NCBI RefSeq assembly: GCF_015207375.1
Contig: NZ_JADEWY010000036.1
Location: 1-49,774, forward strand
Reading direction: 5' to 3'
Length of the DNA stretch: 49,774 nucleotides
DNA from: Coleofasciculus sp. LEGE 07092
GTDB lineage: Bacteria; Cyanobacteriota; Cyanobacteriia; Cyanobacteriales; Coleofasciculaceae
Shown here piece by piece: positions 24,991 to 34,313 of the stretch. Numbering within the stretch: the first letter of the stretch is position 1; every line of letters starts with the position of its first letter. Under the pieces are notes generated by a model. That model searched no databases, had not been told where the DNA came from, and was given only the letters and a program-made list of their open reading frames with translations. A program made the translations under genes and the position numbers.

Positions 24991-26565
24991 ATGCCTTTAT
25001 CTAATTCAGTTCTGCGACGCTACACTCCCCCGACCTGCACCCTAGAAATTGTGGGAAAAACTTCACCCCTATCTCGCTGGGTGGGAACCTCTGTATTCAA
25101 AGACCTGCATTTTGAGCTGCATTTTGACGACCCCCGGCAACCAACAGAGACGAAGGTAACGATCCGAGGCGATCGCACAAAACTCGATCATTTGTATGAT
25201 GCGGTCAGCAACTATGTGCAAAATTTCCTCAACTCCTCAGAAATGCCCTTGTCTTTAGCGATACCAACCCTTACTGGTAACGGTGATGAGATAGCTGAAG
25301 ATCACAACCATTCATCGGCTTTCTCGGCATCGTGGCTCACTCTGTCTAAGTCGATAACACCTCAAAGGTCAGCAGAATCATTCAATGAGCTAGATTTTAA
25401 TAATGTTAAAGCTCTCAAACCGCGATCGCTTCCTAAAGAAGTTCACCTGAAACCAAAAAACTTAGTTGCCCATCAACTGTTTCTGGGTCATCTAGCAAAC
25501 GAAGAATCAGGATCTGTTATTAATTTAAGTGCGCTACAACTACTTGACCTAGCGACAGCTCTGGATGAATATGCCGCTGAAATCATAGCATTACCCAACC
25601 TCAACCGCTCCCGTGGCAAGAAAATCCTACCCATTTGGGCGCAGGCAGCAGCCGCTGTGGTATTGGCAGTAGGAGTCTCCACCGCTGGAATTAAATTTCT
25701 CAACTCGTCTAAATCTGCCCAAGAAGCTACTGCACCTACTACAGAGGAAAATTCGGCTGAGTCCAGTTCAAATCTTGCTCAGGTGCCGCCACTACCAACT
25801 GCTCCCACATCTCCCTTACCCTCTCCTCTACCAACACCAGTAACACCTCCCTCCCTCTCCCCCGCACCTACCTTGACACCACCGGAGCCAGTAAAAACTC
25901 CACCTCCTCAAACAAGCACTGCACCGCCAGTTTCCCCCCCACGTCAAAGTATTTCAATCAGCCCTCCAGTTAATCCTTCTGGTGTCCAGTCCGCGCCCAA
26001 TCCCGGTAGCGTATCATCTCCCCCTGCTTCTCCTCCCACTCGATCTAGCAATCCTCCTTCCTTGTCTGGAACAACTCCACCAAGTCAGACTCCTCGACGA
26101 ACTTCAGACAAAGTACCGACAACACCACCACCCCTGCCAACTGCACCCAGTCTTCAGAAAAACCCCCCTAGGGGTATTCCATCCTTGGGTAATGACAGTG
26201 CCGATGCTTCTGCTTCACAGAGCTTGAGCCAAGAGCCACGTTCGGCAGCAAGTGATAGAGTTGATGGTCGGTTATTTGACACTATTCCCCAAGTCGCCCA
26301 AGCCAGAAACTATCTCCAGCAGCGATGGCTGCCCCCCGAAGAATTGACAAAAACATTGGAATATAGGTTGTGGCTCAGTTCAGACGGTTCAATTGAGCGT
26401 ATTTACCCCGTAGGAAATGCGGCAAGTATTTATATTGATCGCACAGGTATCCCCTTAATTGGCGAACCGTTTGTTTCTCCAGTAGAGGGGGGAAGTAAGG
26501 CACCAATTCGGGCAGTTCTGTATCCAGATGGTAAGGTAGAAACGTTCTTGGAAAAGATAGATTAA
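24991..26565 (+). CDS. DUF4335 domain protein with membrane span and Pro-rich region
   Basis: This product of about 524 residues begins MPLSNSVLRRYTPPTCTLEI. It contains the DUF4335 features ELHFDDPRQP, VTIRGDRTKLDHLYDAV and LHPK-like lead-in VHLKPKNLVAHQLFLGHL. A single membrane span lies at about residues 212-234 (IWAQAAAAVVLAVGVSTAGI). A very long Pro/Ser/Thr-rich linker of about 150 residues follows, then a conserved C-terminal globular part (PQVAQARNYLQQRW, then GNAASIYIDRTGIPLIGEPF). The N-terminus is probably cytoplasmic. I prefer ATG 24991 because the upstream ATG belongs to the repeat. The partner gene DUF3038 is upstream. The function is unknown. Confidence 0.88.
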   Translation: MPLSNSVLRRYTPPTCTLEIVGKTSPLSRWVGTSVFKDLHFELHFDDPRQPTETKVTIRGDRTKLDHLYDAVSNYVQNFLNSSEMPLSLAIPTLTGNGDEIAEDHNHSSAFSASWLTLSKSITPQRSAESFNELDFNNVKALKPRSLPKEVHLKPKNLVAHQLFLGHLANEESGSVINLSALQLLDLATALDEYAAEIIALPNLNRSRGKKILPIWAQAAAAVVLAVGVSTAGIKFLNSSKSAQEATAPTTEENSAESSSNLAQVPPLPTAPTSPLPSPLPTPVTPPSLSPAPTLTPPEPVKTPPPQTSTAPPVSPPRQSISISPPVNPSGVQSAPNPGSVSSPPASPPTRSSNPPSLSGTTPPSQTPRRTSDKVPTTPPPLPTAPSLQKNPPRGIPSLGNDSADASASQSLSQEPRSAASDRVDGRLFDTIPQVAQARNYLQQRWLPPEELTKTLEYRLWLSSDGSIERIYPVGNAASIYIDRTGIPLIGEPFVSPVEGGSKAPIRAVLYPDGKVETFLEKID

Positions 26566-26573
26566 GAACCTTC

Positions 26574-26597
26574 CTACTCCCTACTCCCTACTCCCTA
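26574..26597. repeat. CTACTCC heptamer tract
   Basis: Three to four tandem CTACTCC units lie directly between the convergent ends of the DUF4335 gene and the diguanylate cyclase gene. This is a common short tandem repeat type of filamentous cyanobacteria. Confidence 0.8.
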
Positions 26598-26626
26598 AAA
26601 TCAATAGTGAGGATACGGCAGGTAAG

Positions 26627-27619
26627 TCAAACTTTAGTAAAGCACTGATTGCGTCCCAAAGCTTTTGCCTTATATAATGCCTTATCAGCCTCTGCAATGA
26701 GCAAGGTGGGTGACGTGTTGACGCTGGGTTGAAGGTGAGCGACTCCTAAGCTGACACTAACGTAGTCGCTGACAGGTGAAGCACCATGGGCTATTTTCAA
26801 ACTATTAATAACCGAGCGAATTTCTTCACCGATTTGAGAGGCACCGATTGCGGTGGTACTGGGTAGAATCACGGCAAATTCTTCACCCCCATACCGAGCC
26901 ACTAAATCGACTGAGCGCTTGGCACAAAAGCGTAGTGCATCAGCTACCCGTCGTAAACAAGCATCACCCGCTTGGTGTCCATAAGTATCGTTGTATTTCT
27001 TAAAAAAGTCGATGTCGCAAAGAATCAAAGACAAAGGCGACTCTTCTCGCATCATCCGCCACCATTCATCCTCAATATACTGGTCAAAGCGGCGTCGGTT
27101 GGCAACCCCAGTGAGTCCGTCTAAAGTCGCGAGGCGCTGCAATTCTCGATTGGCTTGTTCAAGCTGTTTGTAAAGTTGAAACTGTTGGATCAGACGCCGC
27201 ACTCTTTGGCGCAGAACAGCTAAGTGAATTGGTTTTGTGATGTAATCTGTCGCGCCAACTGAGAAGGCTCGGTCAACGGATTCTGGATCGTCAAGACCGG
27301 TAATCATCAGTACTGGCGTTTGCGAAGCCCCGTGCAAAACTTCGCCGTCAAGAAGCTCACTTTCGGTTGAATTTTCTTCAGCCAATTGTTGCAGTTGGTT
27401 GCAGCAGGTAAAACCATCCATTACGGGCATTAAGGCGTCTAGCATGACTAGATGAGGTTTGAGGCGTTTGTAGGCTTCCAAGCCCTGTTCGCCATTGCTG
27501 GCTTCGACAACCTGATAGCCTTCCTTTTCCATGACTCGGCGCAATAATTCCCGTATGAACTGGTCATCATCCACGACGAGGATGATCGGTGTTTCATTGA
27601 GGAAAGGGACTAATTTCAT
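26627..27619 (-). CDS. Response regulator with GGDEF diguanylate cyclase output (PleD-like)
   Basis: This is a 330-residue cytoplasmic protein. The receiver domain covers about residues 11-140, with the acidic pocket VVDDDQF, the phosphoacceptor aspartate in VMLDALMPVMDG, and the conserved lysine in DYITKPI. It contains an insertion of about 17 residues (EENSTESELLDGEVLHG) after the fourth helix start. A coiled segment leads into GGDEF with LDGLTGVANRRRFDQYI and the active site ARYGGEEFAVILP. RSVD, five residues before GGEEF, is a complete inhibitory I-site, so product feedback is expected. It should make cyclic di-GMP when phosphorylated. The sensor partner is not adjacent. Confidence 0.95.
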   Translation of the reverse strand: MKLVPFLNETPIILVVDDDQFIRELLRRVMEKEGYQVVEASNGEQGLEAYKRLKPHLVMLDALMPVMDGFTCCNQLQQLAEENSTESELLDGEVLHGASQTPVLMITGLDDPESVDRAFSVGATDYITKPIHLAVLRQRVRRLIQQFQLYKQLEQANRELQRLATLDGLTGVANRRRFDQYIEDEWWRMMREESPLSLILCDIDFFKKYNDTYGHQAGDACLRRVADALRFCAKRSVDLVARYGGEEFAVILPSTTAIGASQIGEEIRSVINSLKIAHGASPVSDYVSVSLGVAHLQPSVNTSPTLLIAEADKALYKAKALGRNQCFTKV

Positions 27620-27834
27620 CCTTGAGATTACTAATATCGCTGTTTTGGGGTCTATAACATTGCCTCGACCCGTTCGTACCTAGTTTCTAGCCAGGACAAC
27701 AGCGTCGGTGCCGCTATGAGAGTACTATTGTGGCTTGTAGTGTCTAGCGCCTGACAAAACTGGTACGGCTTTTTTTGCACCTATTACCGCTTTACTTAAC
27801 CCTGGCATCCGGTTCATTGTCCAGTTTCCGCGCC

Positions 27835-28125
27835 TCACTGATTGTAGTTGCACACATAGCTTGCAAAAACTTCGGAGTTCCGTATCTCACTGATAGTAGC
27901 TGCAATAGTAGCTGCACACATGGTTTGCAATAACTGCGGAGTATCGTCTAGACCGCTATCAATGATCTCCAGAGTTACAGAAGAGGCATCTTTACCTACC
28001 ATAGCTTGAAGTAACGGCAATGCCCCTAAATAGAAAGCCGAATGTATCCAGTGTTCTTTGCAATTGATTGGGGAAGAAGATCTAACCTGCATGGAAAGGC
28101 TCAACCAAGATATCGTATACAACAT
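27835..28125 (-). CDS. Hypothetical protein with internal duplication, possibly frameshifted
   Basis: This 96-residue frame is unrecognised. DNA encoding TPQLLQTMCAATI is followed about 57 bases later by a similar sequence that, in another frame, reads GTPKFLQAMCATTISEARKL, then DNEPDARVK. The present frame crosses the second copy out of register and ends NSEVFASYVCNYNQ. This suggests a tandem duplication with a frameshift and a lost C-terminus. The N-terminal half (HSAFYLGALPLLQAM, then VTLEIIDSG) is weakly hydrophobic. No domain can be named. Confidence 0.4.
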   Translation of the reverse strand: MLYTISWLSLSMQVRSSSPINCKEHWIHSAFYLGALPLLQAMVGKDASSVTLEIIDSGLDDTPQLLQTMCAATIAATISEIRNSEVFASYVCNYNQ

Positions 28126-28150
28126 TAAGGTGCCTGTGTTTTACCCAATA

Positions 28151-28172
28151 CAGAGGCGAGCGATCGCCTCTG
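28151..28172. repeat. HIP1-containing hairpin with GCGA loop
   Basis: CAGAGGCGA and TCGCCTCTG form a perfect 9-bp stem around the tetraloop GCGA. The octamer-like CGATCGC is part of it. It lies in a spacer upstream of the LD-carboxypeptidase remnant and has no U tract. Confidence 0.6.
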
Positions 28173-28370
28173 CACTGTCTGGCAGATGACACCAAAAACC
28201 ACCCGTCTCGGTGACGTTGATGTTCAACTTATAGTTAAGTTGACTGAAATCTGGTAGATGCAAGTTCCATCCCCTACAAGTGTTGCTAATGTTTGGAGAT
28301 GACTTGAAATAATTAATTTTAGCCTTTTTTTTCTACTGATGCTGTGGCTGACTTTTCAGCGCATTTTCTC

Positions 28371-28877
28371 ATGTCATTACCATTAATTTTGAATCGCCGC
28401 AAGTTTCTCAAAGTTTTAGGATTGACTTTGTTGGCAGCACCGTTGCCTGCGGTCGCAAAAACAAATCCACTTGTGCGATCGCTTCTCAAACCCCAACGGC
28501 TTAAAGCTGGGGATACGGTAGGATTAATTAGCCCTGCTGGTCGTGTTGACCGAGAAACTATCGATCAATTTACCCAAGTCATAGCAAAACTTGGGTTAAA
28601 AGTCAAGCTAGGAACCCATAGTCTTGACCAATACGGCTATCTGGCAGGTCAAGATGCTGACCGTGCTGCTGATGTGAATGCAATGTTTGCCGATACCTCA
28701 GTTCAGGCATTGTTTGCTTTAGGGGGTGGTTGGGGTTGCAATCGGATTTTGCCCCTATTAGACTATGACTTAATTCGTAGAAATCCGAAAATTATCATGG
28801 GTTTCAGCGATGTTACGTCGATGTTGTACCTTTACTCTTTCAAAACTCTAGAGCTGTCAGGCTCAAGCTATTCGTAA
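28371..28877 (+). pseudogene. ldcA: Truncated LD-carboxypeptidase (peptidase S66), N-terminal half
   Basis: The product has a signal peptide that may be Tat-like (LNRRKFLKVLGLTLLAAPLP). The S66 domain follows: LKAGDTVGLISPAGRVD, GGWGCNRILPLLDYDLI, and the nucleophile serine in MGFSDVTSM. Full enzymes are about 300-350 residues and need a Glu and a His in the second half, which trims the D-alanine from peptidoglycan tetrapeptides. Here the frame ends about 15 residues after the catalytic serine, with unrelated ELSGSSYS, next to a palindromic repeat at 28891-28934. The gene cannot be functional. I chose ATG 28371 over GTG 28344 because it gives a normal signal peptide. Confidence 0.8.
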
Positions 28878-29378
28878 GGATTGCTTTTTAGCGCTTCGAC
28901 TTCGCTCAGCGCTAAAGCCGAGCGGAGCCGAGGCAATAGATTTGTTGGTACTCAAGAAACCCATTAAATTGTGCAAGAATGAATGGCTGACTTTGGAGTT
29001 GGTAGCTTCCGAGTGCAACTGGGTGGGAAGAGGTTCTATGACTTGGGTAGAAGGAGTGCTAACTATCAAGGGAACTTCCTCTGCTAGCCCCACTGCAATT
29101 AATCGAAAGGCAATCTGCTGCACTTTTTTGAGGGGAAGTCTGAGCTGTTGGGCGATCGCTTTGAGCGAAACCGTGCCGTTGGTATATTCCCAAATCTGAG
29201 ACTCTAGGGCATTAAGTCGATAGCGGAAGCTACCTATTTTCGCACTGACTAAACCCCCATTCGGATCAGGTAACTTGTGTGCTATGGCATCCCAATTGGA
29301 GAGCGATCGCAATCCGATCAATGTTATCGCTGTCGCAGCTAGACTCAATCCTGTCATCTCTTGTGCAGGTAGCTGCAC
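28863..29378 (-). CDS. Hypothetical protein with helix-turn-helix-like segment, probably a fragment
   Basis: This is a frame of about 171 residues. The middle (LNALESQIWEYTNGTVSLKA, then IAQQLRLPLKKVQQIAFRLI) is a conserved winged-helix-like sequence of cyanobacterial regulatory proteins; I cannot name the family firmly. The N-terminus starts at GTG 29378 or ATG 29357. Protein-like sequence continues upstream in frame (LINTAFQLKAAQFRFEHN) to a stop, so the start may be artificial and the gene N-terminally cut. The last about 20 residues (PLGFSAERSRSAKKQSLRIA) are read from the palindromic repeat that also ends the opposite ldcA remnant, with which it overlaps by 15 bases. It looks like a degraded gene. 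Confidence 0.5.
   Translation of the reverse strand: MQLPAQEMTGLSLAATAITLIGLRSLSNWDAIAHKLPDPNGGLVSAKIGSFRYRLNALESQIWEYTNGTVSLKAIAQQLRLPLKKVQQIAFRLIAVGLAEEVPLIVSTPSTQVIEPLPTQLHSEATNSKVSHSFLHNLMGFLSTNKSIASAPLGFSAERSRSAKKQSLRIA
28891..28934. repeat. Palindromic repeat (CTTCGACTTCGCTCAGC type)
   Basis: GCTTCGACTTCGCTCAGC and GCCGAGCGGAGCCGAGGC form an imperfect stem around GCTAAA. It is a dispersed hairpin element of cyanobacteria. Here it forms the ends of two convergent damaged genes. Confidence 0.7.
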
Positions 29379-29637
29379 GTTATGCTCAAATCTAAACTGA
29401 GCTGCTTTGAGTTGAAATGCGGTGTTAATGAGTGATAACTTGTATCAAGTAAAAACCCATTTAGTGATGGATAAAGGGGGTGATAATGCTGGTGGATTTC
29501 GACTGGTGTAGCGCCGCAGAGGTTTGTGAACAGTATTGTTACTTTATCCAGGAAGTTCACCGTTTCTGTTGCGATTCTTGTGTCAACTTGAGCCAGCTTC
29601 GGCTGAAAAGTTCATACTCCGTTAAGAGGATAAAGTC

Positions 29638-29976
29638 TCAGCTATGGCAAATCGCATTGACTGGTGACACTCCACCTTTAGTTACAGCGATGATACCAGG
29701 TAGGTATTCATCCGTCATGTTCACATTGGTGTATACCAACTGTTTGATAGTGTCTGCATCAAGAGAGTGATTTTTGACATTCGTGCTAGTCTTGTAACGA
29801 ATCTCCCCATCATCGAAATTTAACTCAAAATTGCCGATAATCATGCCATAATTGGCTCTCGATAGAAACTCTCCTACAGCTCGACGCTTAGATTTGGGAA
29901 TTTTAATCGGGTATAAGGAGTAGAAGATAAACTGCTGCTGTGCTTCAATCGCTTGGGCATACCCCACTTGCGTCAT
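29638..29976 (-). pseudogene. YbjN-family protein fragment
   Basis: This 112-residue frame contains AIEAQQQFIFYSLYPIKIP, RRAVGEFLSRANYGMIIGNF and FDDGEIRYKTSTNVKNHSLD, then LVYTNVNMTDEYLPGIIAV. This is the core of the YbjN domain, a family linked in bacteria to type III secretion-chaperone-like folds and stress. Intact cyanobacterial members begin about 30-40 residues earlier and continue past the VSPVNAI segment, where this one stops (CHS). Neither end matches a complete gene. The frame upstream reads FYFPG and then runs into noncoding sequence. It is most likely a pseudogene in the decay zone. Confidence 0.65.
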
Positions 29977-30157
29977 TCCAGGAAAATAAAACTAGCAGCA
30001 AACTGATGAAAGCCCTACTCAATGGACAATAGAGCGATCGCTTGCCTAAATAGCATTGCGTGACGCTCATCTTCTAGACACTAAAAGTAAGGTGGGCAAT
30101 GCCTATCCTACATTAATTACTGTACTGTACGACTTTTGCTTTCATCTGGGTTAAATG

Positions 30158-30275
30158 ACCTCTCCCCCAACCCCTCTCCTGCGTTAGCGAAGCGGCACGA
30201 AGTGCGGAGAGGGGAGCCAGAGCCTCTTGTTCCCCCTTCCCTCGTAGGGAAGGGGGTTAGGGGGTTAGGTTTTTC
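30158..30275. repeat. CCTCTCCCCCAACCCCTCTCC-type palindromic repeats
   Basis: Two adjoining hairpin-forming blocks occupy most of the 399-bp gap between the YbjN fragment and the HNH gene: ACCTCTCCCCCAACCCCTCT with GGAGAGGGG, and CCCCCTTCCCTCGTAGGG with AAGGGGGTTAGGGGG. No gene is visible in the gap. Confidence 0.75.
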
Positions 30276-30375
30276 AAGGCGTACTCTGCTTAAAGCGATC
30301 GCACTTCTGGCTTCTGGAATCAAGACGCGATCGCACAGATTCGTCTTCCAATTAGCTGTCTGCTTCGTCTTGCTG

Positions 30376-31227
30376 TCATCTCAAGTCTGTGCTGTCTTTA
30401 TTGCTCTTACCAATGTTACATTTCAAGCACAGAGTTTGAAGGTTTTTCATATCATCCGTGCCGCCTAGTGAACGAGGCTTAATATGATCGACATGGAGCG
30501 TTATTCCATCTTTAGCTGAGCGCCCACAACTACAACACTTCCATTTATCACGAGCCAGAACAGACCACCACCGACCTGGTCTTACAAAGGAATAACTGTC
30601 TAGTTCTGGTAAGTCAGTGAGCTCACTACTTTCATAATCAGAGTCTAGTTTTTGTACATATTTTTTCCCCTCTGATCGATACCATCTCTTAAATTTTTTC
30701 AGCATTTTATACAGTTTATGTGGTTCGCCTTCTGCAATAGAGAATAGGGAATCCAGCAAAGGATAGAGAGCTATAAATGCCAAAATTAGATTAGCCAGAC
30801 CGCGATTTATGTCGAGCGGAAAGTAGTACAGAGGAGATAAGAGCCTAATTCCGTTATATCCCACTTCTTCATCTGTAAAGGCATTCCTGATATGAACAAA
30901 TTGTTCAGCACTACTGTGTGAAATATGGGTCAGGGCAAAAATTGGAGAAAGTGCATCAAGATTACGGCGAATTAAATCAGCTACAGCAGAGACAAATTGA
31001 GAATCTACGCCTGAGCGAAATGGAAGCAGTTTGACAAACATCCCACCTTGTAAATCAACATTGTATGTCAAATAAGTTGGATGGAGAAAAAATGGGTTTC
31101 CATCTCGACGTTTGATTGTAAGTGTCCTATCCGTTCTACGCTTCCCCGTCAACCCAATATGTACTTGACCATAGTCAACATTCTGACGTGCTGTTTTTCT
31201 GTGACTTGGAGCGTAAACAAAGGTCAT
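30376..31227 (-). CDS. HNH endonuclease domain protein, N-terminus cut by an in-frame stop
   Basis: The frame of 283 residues ends with a zinc-bound HNH nuclease module: KWKCCSCGRSAKDGITLHVD, HIKPRSLGGTDDMKNLQTLC and LKCNIGKSNK. The two CxxC pairs and the catalytic His of VDHIKP are present. The first 200 residues match no family I know. Upstream in the same frame a TAA at 31258-31260 separates this part from a further 53-residue piece that begins with its own ATG at 31419. The start at 31227 is therefore a fallback. Proteins of this design are often defence or mobile-element nucleases; this is inference. If the stop is real, only the shorter product is made. Confidence 0.7.
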   Translation of the reverse strand: MTFVYAPSHRKTARQNVDYGQVHIGLTGKRRTDRTLTIKRRDGNPFFLHPTYLTYNVDLQGGMFVKLLPFRSGVDSQFVSAVADLIRRNLDALSPIFALTHISHSSAEQFVHIRNAFTDEEVGYNGIRLLSPLYYFPLDINRGLANLILAFIALYPLLDSLFSIAEGEPHKLYKMLKKFKRWYRSEGKKYVQKLDSDYESSELTDLPELDSYSFVRPGRWWSVLARDKWKCCSCGRSAKDGITLHVDHIKPRSLGGTDDMKNLQTLCLKCNIGKSNKDSTDLR

Positions 31228-31257
31228 TCGCTCATATGGATTTACACCATAGACTGT

Positions 31258-31419
31258 TTATATTACGTCTAAAGTATGTCTAAGTAATACTTCCAAGCGA
31301 GGAAAGAAATACTTTTGTAAAGTGTCGAGACGTGTTCTTGTATCAGGTATTTGAAATATTTCAGAGTCTCTTTGCTCAAATACTATCTCACTGACTGTGG
31401 TCGGCTTTGTGACAGCCAT
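31258..31419 (-). pseudogene. N-terminal piece of the HNH protein ending at an in-frame TAA
   Basis: ATG at 31419 opens MAVTKPTTVSEIVFEQRDSE and continues IPDTRTRLDTLQKYFFPRLE and VLLRHTLDVI before the TAA. The same frame then reads TVYGVNPYERMTFVYAPSHR into the main HNH frame. There is no shift, so one base change (for example TAA from CAA or AAA) would restore a protein of about 337 residues. Confidence 0.6.
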
Positions 31420-31461
31420 TGTCTAGTCCTACATACTTCAATAGCCAATATAGCTCACGCT

Positions 31462-31525
31462 TTTACTGATAGAAAACCGCCAAGAACACCCTAGTTTTGG
31501 CGGTTGCAAGCCTTCTATCAGTAAA
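31462..31525. terminator. Nested double hairpin after acnB
   Basis: TTTACTGATAGAA (31462-31474) pairs perfectly with TTCTATCAGTAAA (31513-31525). Inside, AACCGCCAA (31475-31483) pairs with TTGGCGGTT (31497-31505). It begins directly after the acnB stop codon. A terminator or a 3'-end stabilising structure is likely. Confidence 0.65.
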
Positions 31526-34135
31526 CTATCGACCCGCCGCCGTCGGCATCCCCAAAATATCCTCAATCTTGGGCATTTCTTCCAACGGAATCACCCGTCC
31601 TTCATCCTCAAACCCAGCGATTTGATCGAAATTCAAATACCGATACAAATCACCCGCAAACGGATTCAATTTCTCCGCCACAATCTCCCTGTATTCCTCC
31701 ACCGTAGGAATCCGTCCTAACAGCGCACAAACTGCTGCTAATTCCGCAGAACCGAGATACACTCGCGCATCTTTCCCCATGCGGTTATTGAAGTTCCGAG
31801 TCGAGGTAGAAAACACCGTCGCACCATCTTCAACTCGCGCCTGATTCCCCATACATAGAGAACATCCCGGCATTTCCGTCCTGGCATTCGCAGCAGCAAA
31901 GGTGTCATAAACTCCTTCTTCCCGCAGTTGCTTTTCATCCATCCGGGTAGGCGGACAAATCCAGAGGCGCACTTTCACCTCACCTGCACCTTCTAACACC
32001 TTGGCAGCAGCGCGGTAATGACCGATATTGGTCATGCAAGAACCGATGAAGACTTCATCAATTTTGTCACCCGCACATTCTGACATTAACTTGACATTAT
32101 CCGGGTCATTCGGTGCAGCAACAATGGGTTCGGTGATTTCATTCAAATCAACGTCAATAATATCAGCATACTCGGCATCCCCATCCGCAGACATTAACTC
32201 AGGATTTGCCAACCATTGCTCCATTTTGGCAACACGGCGCATCATAGTACGGGCATCTTGATACCCCCGCGCTACCATATTTTTCAATAGCGCAATATTG
32301 GAACGCAGATATTCAGAAACCGTCTCCTCACCCAGCTTAATCGTACAGCCAGCACAAGAGCGTTCCGCAGTCGCATCGGTGAGTTCAAAGGCTTGCTCTA
32401 CCTTTAAGTTAGGCAAACCTTCCATCTCCATTATCCTGCCGGAGAAGACGTTTTTCTTATTCTGTTTCGCAACGGTTAACTTCCCTTGTTGCATTGCCAC
32501 ATAAGGAATCGCGTTAACAATATCCCGCAGCGTTACCCCCGGTTGCAACTCACCCTTAAACCGCACTAACACAGATTCCGGCATATCCAAGGGCATTGCA
32601 CCCAACGCCGCCGCAAATGCCACCAACCCGGAACCCGCTGGGAAGGAAATTCCCAAGGGGAAGCGCGTGTGGGAGTCGCCACCAGTGCCTACGGTATCTG
32701 GCAATAGCATCCGGTTTAACCAAGAGTGGATAATGCCATCACCGGGCCGCAACGCCACACCGCCGCGAGTTCCAAAGAAATCCGGTAGTTCTTGATGCGT
32801 CTTGATATCCACGGGTTTGGGATAGGCAGCAGTATGGCAGAAACTCTGCAGGACTAAATCGGCACTGAACCCCAAACAGGCGAGTTCTTTGAGTTCGTCC
32901 CGCGTCATTGGACCCGTGGTATCTTGGGAACCAACCGTGGTCATTAAGGGTTCGCAGGATGTACCGGGACGAACTCCAGGTAAACCGCAAGCTTTCCCCA
33001 CCATTTTCTGTGCCAGGGTATAGCCTTTGCCTGTATCCTCTGGCTGTTTGGGACGGGTAAACAGGGTGCTGGGTGTTAATCCTAACGCTTCGCGGGTTTT
33101 ATCGGTGAGACTACGCCCGATTAATAAGGGAATGCGTCCACCGGCACGCACTTCATCAAGAATGGTATCGGGCTTCAGGGTAAAGGTGGAAATCACGTCT
33201 CCAGCTTCGTTGGTAATTTCCCCTTTATACGGATGAATGGTAATCACCATCCCGGTTTCCATCTGGGTGACATCACACTCGATGGGTAATGCCCCGGAAT
33301 CTTCGGCGGTGTTGAAGAATATAGGCGCGATCGCACCACCCAAGATATATCCCCCAGCTCGCTTATTCGGAACGTAGGGAATATCTTCACCAATATGCCA
33401 CAGTAAGGAATTAATCGCTGATTTGCGGGATGAACCAGTACCGACAACATCCCCAACATAGGCTACAGGATACCCTTTTTCTTTTAATTTGGCAATGGTT
33501 GCGAGTCCTTCCGGCATCTGCGACTCCAACATTGCCAAAGCGTGTAAGGGGATATCCGGGCGCGTGGTGGCGTGGGGGGCGGGGGAGAGGTCATCGGTAT
33601 TCGTCTCTCCTGGCACCTTAAATACCGTTACTGTCACGGCTTCCGGTACTTTGGGACGGCGGATGAACCACACGGCATTCGCCCAAGCATCAATCACTTG
33701 TTTGGCGTAGGGATTGATTTCTGAGAGTGCCAGCACATCATTGAAGGCATCATAAACCAGGGTAATCTTACTCAGTGCGATCGCTGCTTCAGCCGCTAAC
33801 GGTTCGTCGTGGGGTTTGAGCAGATCGACCAACGATTGAACGTTGTAGCCACCAATCATTGTTCCCAATAGGTCTATCGCACCTTGGTGACTAATTAAAG
33901 GACTGGTAACTTCGCCCTTGGCAATGGTGGTTAGAAACGAGGCTTTGACATAAGCGGCTTCATCGACCCCAGGCGGGACGCGATCGCGCAATAATTCCAT
34001 TAATGTTTCCCGTTCACCAGGCGGGGGATTTTTCAGCAGTTCGCACAGTTGTGCTGTCTGTTGGGCATTTAACGGTAAGGGGGGAATTCCTAAGGCGGCG
34101 CGTTCAGCCGTGTGTTGGCGATAGGCTTCCAGCAT
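31526..34135 (-). CDS. acnB: Aconitate hydratase B (bifunctional aconitase/2-methylisocitrate dehydratase)
   Basis: This cytoplasmic iron-sulphur enzyme interconverts citrate and isocitrate. The 869-residue protein has the AcnB order: an N-terminal HEAT-like helical domain ([20 protein letters not shown]), the swivel domain ([19 protein letters not shown], then [13 protein letters not shown]), and the catalytic domains with [29 protein letters not shown] and [12 protein letters not shown]. The cluster ligands are in [11 protein letters not shown] plus an upstream Cys. The length is standard. The ATG at 34135 is preceded by an AGGAG site at about 34145-34150. A strong nested hairpin directly follows the stop. 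Cyanobacteria generally use AcnB as their sole aconitase, so this is probably essential. Confidence 0.97.
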   Translation of the reverse strand: MLEAYRQHTAERAALGIPPLPLNAQQTAQLCELLKNPPPGERETLMELLRDRVPPGVDEAAYVKASFLTTIAKGEVTSPLISHQGAIDLLGTMIGGYNVQSLVDLLKPHDEPLAAEAAIALSKITLVYDAFNDVLALSEINPYAKQVIDAWANAVWFIRRPKVPEAVTVTVFKVPGETNTDDLSPAPHATTRPDIPLHALAMLESQMPEGLATIAKLKEKGYPVAYVGDVVGTGSSRKSAINSLLWHIGEDIPYVPNKRAGGYILGGAIAPIFFNTAEDSGALPIECDVTQMETGMVITIHPYKGEITNEAGDVISTFTLKPDTILDEVRAGGRIPLLIGRSLTDKTREALGLTPSTLFTRPKQPEDTGKGYTLAQKMVGKACGLPGVRPGTSCEPLMTTVGSQDTTGPMTRDELKELACLGFSADLVLQSFCHTAAYPKPVDIKTHQELPDFFGTRGGVALRPGDGIIHSWLNRMLLPDTVGTGGDSHTRFPLGISFPAGSGLVAFAAALGAMPLDMPESVLVRFKGELQPGVTLRDIVNAIPYVAMQQGKLTVAKQNKKNVFSGRIMEMEGLPNLKVEQAFELTDATAERSCAGCTIKLGEETVSEYLRSNIALLKNMVARGYQDARTMMRRVAKMEQWLANPELMSADGDAEYADIIDVDLNEITEPIVAAPNDPDNVKLMSECAGDKIDEVFIGSCMTNIGHYRAAAKVLEGAGEVKVRLWICPPTRMDEKQLREEGVYDTFAAANARTEMPGCSLCMGNQARVEDGATVFSTSTRNFNNRMGKDARVYLGSAELAAVCALLGRIPTVEEYREIVAEKLNPFAGDLYRYLNFDQIAGFEDEGRVIPLEEMPKIEDILGMPTAAGR

Positions 34136-34313
34136 TCTAGTTGTCTCCTTTCGTAGTAGTTGCTCGCATTTTGGCAGTTCAGGTTAGAGGTTTTCAAGTA
34201 AAGCTCTTCCTACTTAGCTGCCTATTCTCTGGATAAAGAGTACTGTTTCCTCACGCTCTTTGCTGTTGGCAGTGAACGCTTATCATGAAGTTTCCCCCGA
34301 CTCGGTATCGGAT

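Noticed and set aside
29354-29560. 68-codon minus frame upstream of the HTH-like fragment
   Set aside because: Overlaps the more protein-like frame of the HTH fragment and shows no recognisable sequence.
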